Of a stretch of 35,659 nucleotides of DNA, positions 32,843-35,659 are shown piece by piece. Origin of the DNA: an uncultured Geobacter sp. (GTDB lineage: Bacteria > Desulfobacterota > Desulfuromonadia > Geobacterales > Geobacteraceae). Made by a program: the position numbers and the translations under genes. Within the stretch, counting starts at the first letter, position 1; each line of letters begins with the position of its first letter. Location: NCBI GenBank assembly GCA_903925075.1, contig CAIYDQ010000073.1, forward strand, positions 1-35,659. The letters run 5' to 3'. The notes under the pieces are model-generated. The model was not told the origin of the DNA. It saw only the letters and a list, made by a program, of their open reading frames with translations, and did no database searches.

Positions 32843-33094
32843 TTGGCCACGGAGAAAATCTGAAAAAATCTGAGGAAGGCTTTGGGTTAAACCAAACCTA
32901 AAACACGAGAATTCAAAAAGAAAAAAAGGGCGAACACAAGGTTCGCCCCTACGGTGATTTGTATCGTGACGCGGAAACGCGGTCCCTACCTGCGTCGCCC
33001 GTGTCTCCAGAATCAGGTCTTTACCAGAATCAAGCCTTACCCGCTTTTGGCCTTAACCCGTTTCTGGCCTTTCTCAGATTTTCTCCGTGGCCAA
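32843..33094. mobile_element. MITE-like element with 21-bp terminal inverted repeats
   Basis: Perfect 21-bp inverted repeats bound a 252-bp non-coding block: 32843-32863 starts TTGGCCACGGAGAAAATCTG, and 33074-33094 is its exact complement. The similarity continues less exactly inwards (TCTGAG-AAGGC on both sides), with a partial duplication of ATCTGA on the left. A central hairpin GGGCGAAC-ACAAG-GTTCGCCC lies at 32928-32948. No open frame or transposase is inside and no clear target-site duplication is seen. It fits a non-autonomous inverted-repeat element inserted between hpnI and the next operon; an intergenic repeat of REP type is the alternative. Confidence 0.68.
32921..32948 (-). terminator. 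Terminator-like hairpin for the minus-strand queH unit
   Basis: Read on the minus strand, GGGCGAAC-CTTGT-GTTCGCCC is followed by seven T. It lies inside the MITE-like element, about 180 nt after the DUF2905 stop, and could end that transcript. Confidence 0.6.
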
Positions 33095-33126
33095 CGGTTG
33101 AGGTTTGTTCTTCTCCGATTTCCTCG

Positions 33127-33339
33127 TCACTTCCGCAGCAGCCAGAGGATGAAGGAGAGGATAACCGAGACGATGATGCTGGTGGCAAGGGGGAAGTAGA
33201 AGGTGAAGTTCTCGCGCTTCAGATAGATGTCCCCGGGGAGCCGCCCGATCCAGGGGATGCGCCCGGCCAGGGTGAGGAGCGCGCCGACCAGCGCGATCGC
33301 CAGTCCGAGCAGTATCAGGGCTTTGCCGAGCGAGGGCAT
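33127..33339 (-). CDS. DUF2905 family small membrane protein
   Basis: This 70-aa protein has two membrane helices around the signature GRIPWIGRLPGDIYLKREN and FTFYFPLATSIIVSVILS, which identifies DUF2905. The function of the family is unknown; it is widespread in bacteria. AGGAG lies 6 nt upstream of the start. It begins 13 nt after queH and is very likely in the same operon. Confidence 0.9.
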   Translation of the reverse strand: MPSLGKALILLGLAIALVGALLTLAGRIPWIGRLPGDIYLKRENFTFYFPLATSIIVSVILSFILWLLRK

Positions 33340-33352
33340 GGGAGTCTCCTGG

Positions 33353-33883
33353 CTACTTCTTCAGGTAGCGTTCCTTTTCGCTGTAGATGCAGCCGCAGTA
33401 CTTCTGGCGATAAAGCCCCATCTCCTTGGACAGGTTGATCCCTTCCTGCCAGCCGCGCCTGAAGTCCTCGTAGTGAAACTTCACGCCGTAGCGCTCGCCC
33501 AACTGCTCGCCGCACTCGCGGATGACCTCCTGGTTTTGGTACCTGCTGTAAAGGAGCGTGGAGGAATAACCGGCAAAGCCCAGCTCGGCGGCGGCCTTCG
33601 CGGTCTCTTCCAACCGGGAGCGGTAACAGTAACCGCAGCGGGTAGCGGGATTGCCCGCCACGTTGGCCAAAAATTCCTCCAGCCGATACTCGTCCCGGTA
33701 CACCACCTCCAACTCCACCGACTGCGCATAGGCGCGCAGGGCGTCGAGGCGCTGCTTGAACTCGGTGTAGGGATGGATGTTGTGGTTGTAGAAAAACCCG
33801 GTCACCTCGACCCCGCTGGAGCGCAGCTCTTTTACGGGATAGACGGCGCAAGGTCCGCAGCAGATGTGGAGCAGCAGTCGCAT
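33353..33883 (-). CDS. queH: Epoxyqueuosine reductase QueH
   Basis: This 176-aa protein belongs to the QueH (DUF208) family, which reduces epoxyqueuosine to queuosine in tRNA and is unrelated to QueG. Conserved cysteines are present: Cys8, Cys9 in HICCGPC, the pair Cys83/Cys86 (TRCGYCYR) and Cys163/Cys165 (YCGCIYS). These bind the [4Fe-4S] cluster and the adjacent metal. Other family blocks are GFFYNHNIHPYTEFKQR and GYSSTLLYSRYQN. The start at 33883 puts HICCGPC in the usual position; the 13-residue extension to 33922 has no match. Upstream AAAGGA is somewhat distant, but GAGAG is nearer. It is transcribed on the minus strand ahead of the DUF2905 gene. Confidence 0.95.
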   Translation of the reverse strand: MRLLLHICCGPCAVYPVKELRSSGVEVTGFFYNHNIHPYTEFKQRLDALRAYAQSVELEVVYRDEYRLEEFLANVAGNPATRCGYCYRSRLEETAKAAAELGFAGYSSTLLYSRYQNQEVIRECGEQLGERYGVKFHYEDFRRGWQEGINLSKEMGLYRQKYCGCIYSEKERYLKK

Positions 33884-34001
33884 GTTTTCTCTCGTCCTTT
33901 GCCTTTCCCCGGTATATACCATTTAACGCCGGAAAACTGTAGTTAAAAGTGAGCCATGACTCACCGGCGTTTTCGCGGATTTTCCTATAGTTTTTGTTAA
34001 G

Positions 34002-34030
34002 TTGACTTCACATCGGCAATATTGTAATAA
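34002..34030 (+). promoter_or_regulatory. Candidate sigma-70 promoter of the cytochrome-MCP unit
   Basis: TTGACT (34002-34007) and TAATAA (34025-34030) are separated by exactly 17 nt. The predicted start near 34037 gives a leader of about 100 nt. A small dyad, GTGAG-CCATGA-CTCAC, lies upstream at about 33947-33962. Confidence 0.6.
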
Positions 34031-34136
34031 TTGCGCTTCAATTCCCTCGCGTCCGACGACGCCCGGAACAACCGCCGGCTAAAGTTCCCTTTATTAGTCT
34101 CACGCTCAGGTTTCCCTAACACGGGAGGACACCGAA

Positions 34137-34496
34137 ATGAAGAAGCTCCTTATCGCCATGCTTCTAGTCGCCACCGCTGCCACCGCGGCCCAGGCGGCCC
34201 TCAAGGTCGTCGGCAAAGGGGAGGCCATGCGCCTCGACCCGTCGTCCTTTCCTCCCGCCATGAAGGCTAATTACGAGATCTTCCGGGTCAAGTGCGTGAA
34301 ATGCCATAGCCTGGAGAGGACCATCGTCGCCATCCAGACCGGCATCGCGCCCATCTCCGACCAACCCTTCGACCACAACGCCACCAAGGCCTACGGGCTG
34401 AAGATGCTCAGAAAGCCGGGCTCCGCCATGACCAAGGCCGACGTGAAGGCCACCGTCGAGCTGATGGATTTCCTGCTCACGCAGGCGGGGCGCTGA
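34137..34496 (+). CDS. Monohaem c-type cytochrome, periplasmic
   Basis: This 119-aa protein has a Sec signal peptide (MKKLLIAMLLVATAATAAQA) and one haem-binding motif, CVKCH, preceded by ANYEIFRVK and followed by SLERTIVAIQ. The mature protein is about 99 residues with mostly helical character. The likely distal ligand is the Met in GLKMLRKPGSAMTK, by analogy with class I cytochromes, but this is not certain. GGGAGG lies 8 nt before the ATG. The next gene, a chemoreceptor, starts only 5 nt after the stop codon, so the two are co-transcribed. The cytochrome could carry electrons or act as a periplasmic redox or ligand partner of the receptor; the latter is inference. Confidence 0.9.
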   Translation: MKKLLIAMLLVATAATAAQAALKVVGKGEAMRLDPSSFPPAMKANYEIFRVKCVKCHSLERTIVAIQTGIAPISDQPFDHNATKAYGLKMLRKPGSAMTKADVKATVELMDFLLTQAGR

Positions 34497-34501
34497 TTGC
34501 C

Positions 34502-35659
34502 ATGAAAAACTTCAAGCTACGCACCCTGCTGATCGGCTCCTTCCTGATGATGGCTTTGCTGGTGGCGTTCACCGGCGTGTTCGGCGCCCTGAGCACCAAA
34601 AGGGTCGGCAGCCAGATCCAGAACATCCTGGAGCAGCTCTCCAAGCAGCAAAAGCTGGTGCTGCTGATGGGGGTCGCCCAGAAGAACTGCCACGTCAGCC
34701 TGATGCAGACGGCGCTGGTGCGCTCGGAGCCGGCCAGCTTGCTGGAGTACGCCGAAGACTACCGCGTGAAGCGCAACCTGCTGCGCACCCAGGCGCAGAC
34801 CATCCTGAACGGCAACGAGAAGCTGGGCGTGCTCCCCGCGCTCAAGGGGAGCGTCGTCGAGAAAAGGACGCGACAGTTTCTGGTCAGCTGGGCGGAGTTC
34901 GAGAAGGTCGCCGAGCAACTGATCGCGCGCAAGAAACAGTTGCTGAAGAACGTCACCCCGGGCGCCGTCAATCAGGCGGCCAAGGACGCCCTGGCGGACC
35001 AGAGCCTGAACGCGCTCGCCAACGAGCAGCTCTCCGCCGCCAACGAAAAGGCCAAGGCCGACCTGGACGACATGCTGATCGAGGTCGGCATCCGCATGAC
35101 CGAGGCGAGCGCCGAGGTGAACCAGATGCAGAGGACGGCCTGGGCCACCTTCTCCGTGGTGACGCTGGTGGCGATCGCGCTGGCCATCGCCCTGGGGCTT
35201 TTGATCACGCGCAACATCGTGGCCAGGATCAGGATCATGGCGGCCGCGGTGAACTCCGGCGCCGAAGGGGATCTTACCACCAAGGTGGTGCTGGATTCCG
35301 ACGACGAACTGGGTAAACTAGAGTGCGATTTTAACGAGATGGTGGGCAAGCTCTCCGGCATGATCGGCAAGGTGTCCCGCTCCTCGGTGGAACTGGCCGG
35401 CATCTCGGACACCATGGCCAAGGCCTCGCACTCGGGGGTGCAGTCGGCCAAGACCCAGGCCGGCTGCGTCGCCAGGACTTCCGCCGCCATCGTGCAGATC
35501 AACGCCTCGGTGAAAGGGGTGGCGCAGGGGGTCGATTCCCTCTCCACCTCCGCCTCGGAGAGCGCCTCCTCCATCCTGGAGATGGCCTCCAGCGTCGAGG
35601 AAGTGGTGCAGAACGTGGAAGACCTGGCCAAGTCGGTGAACGAGGTGAGCTCCTCCATC
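34502..35659 (+). CDS. Methyl-accepting chemotaxis protein (3'-truncated by window edge)
   Basis: The frame from ATG 34502 stays open to the end of the window (386 residues). It begins with a transmembrane helix (about 7-30), followed by a periplasmic helical region of about 180 residues resembling a four-helix-bundle sensor, and a second transmembrane helix (about 213-235). A HAMP domain follows (236 to about 290, with ITRNIVARIRIMAAAV and DDELGKLECDFNEMVGKL), then the start of the coiled-coil signalling domain. The highly conserved hairpin tip lies beyond the window. The sensor domain has a single Cys (Cys63, KNCHVS) and no CxxCH haem motif. It sits 5 nt after the monohaem cytochrome gene, so a redox or gas stimulus is possible. 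Confidence 0.92.
   Translation, partial: MKNFKLRTLLIGSFLMMALLVAFTGVFGALSTKRVGSQIQNILEQLSKQQKLVLLMGVAQKNCHVSLMQTALVRSEPASLLEYAEDYRVKRNLLRTQAQTILNGNEKLGVLPALKGSVVEKRTRQFLVSWAEFEKVAEQLIARKKQLLKNVTPGAVNQAAKDALADQSLNALANEQLSAANEKAKADLDDMLIEVGIRMTEASAEVNQMQRTAWATFSVVTLVAIALAIALGLLITRNIVARIRIMAAAVNSGAEGDLTTKVVLDSDDELGKLECDFNEMVGKLSGMIGKVSRSSVELAGISDTMAKASHSGVQSAKTQAGCVARTSAAIVQINASVKGVAQGVDSLSTSASESASSILEMASSVEEVVQNVEDLAKSVNEVSSSI

Noticed and set aside
34031..34136. Checked for a cyclic-dinucleotide (GEMM) riboswitch before the cytochrome, common in this group.
   Set aside because: The conserved GEMM core and the two-stem layout are not present in the leader.

Overview
The window looks like a chromosomal segment of a Geobacteraceae-type bacterium (Desulfuromonadota). 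The grounds are a hopanoid cluster (shc, hpnA, hpnH, hpnN, hpnI with an embedded dxs), a butyrate kinase, a small c-type cytochrome beside a chemoreceptor, very large exported repeat proteins, and high-GC coding sequence. This is inference from gene content; there is no rRNA in the window.

Layout. 1-3.6 kb: the 3' part of buk with its terminator, then an MBOAT acyltransferase/SGNH-like pair for polysaccharide O-acylation. 3.66-4.33 kb: an AbrB-type antitoxin and Doc toxin pair on the minus strand. 4.35-5.74 kb: an exported DUF1566 protein with a dockerin-like tail. 6.1-10.3 kb: an unusual type I-C CRISPR-Cas operon on the minus strand, containing an unknown 120-aa ORF, cas5c, cas8c and cas7. 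It has no cas3, cas4, cas1 or cas2 here. Four highly diverged crRNA-repeat-like hairpins start 14 nt after cas7. The guide after the first hairpin has a 9-nt seed match, next to a TTC PAM, in the upstream region of the same operon. 10.4-13 kb: an accessory patch with a small membrane protein, a RAYT/REP-like palindrome and two integron gene cassettes without an integrase, recognised by attC sites whose R'' and R' boxes pair within each cassette. 13.3-14.65 kb: a fibronectin-III-like protein followed by thirteen 42-bp tandem repeats. 14.67-21.5 kb: a 1,567-aa secreted BNR-repeat protein and a PQQ-propeller lipoprotein, the latter preceded by a promoter and two matching palindromes at activator-like positions.

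22-32.8 kb is the hopanoid region. shc, hpnA, dxs and hpnH form a minus-strand operon. hpnN, a MnmM/YtqB-like methyltransferase and hpnI diverge from it on the plus strand. Together they cover isoprenoid precursor entry (Dxs), cyclisation of squalene (Shc), side-chain addition (HpnH), head-group chemistry (HpnI, HpnA) and transport to the outer membrane (HpnN). 32.84-33.09 kb is a MITE-like element with 21-bp terminal inverted repeats. 33.1-33.9 kb holds queH and a DUF2905 gene on the minus strand, and 34.0-35.66 kb a monohaem cytochrome and a methyl-accepting chemotaxis protein cut by the window end.

The most unusual item is the Cas3-less, adaptation-less type I-C operon with covarying mini-repeats and a candidate self-promoter target. 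It looks more like a repurposed or autoregulated Cascade than a defence locus.
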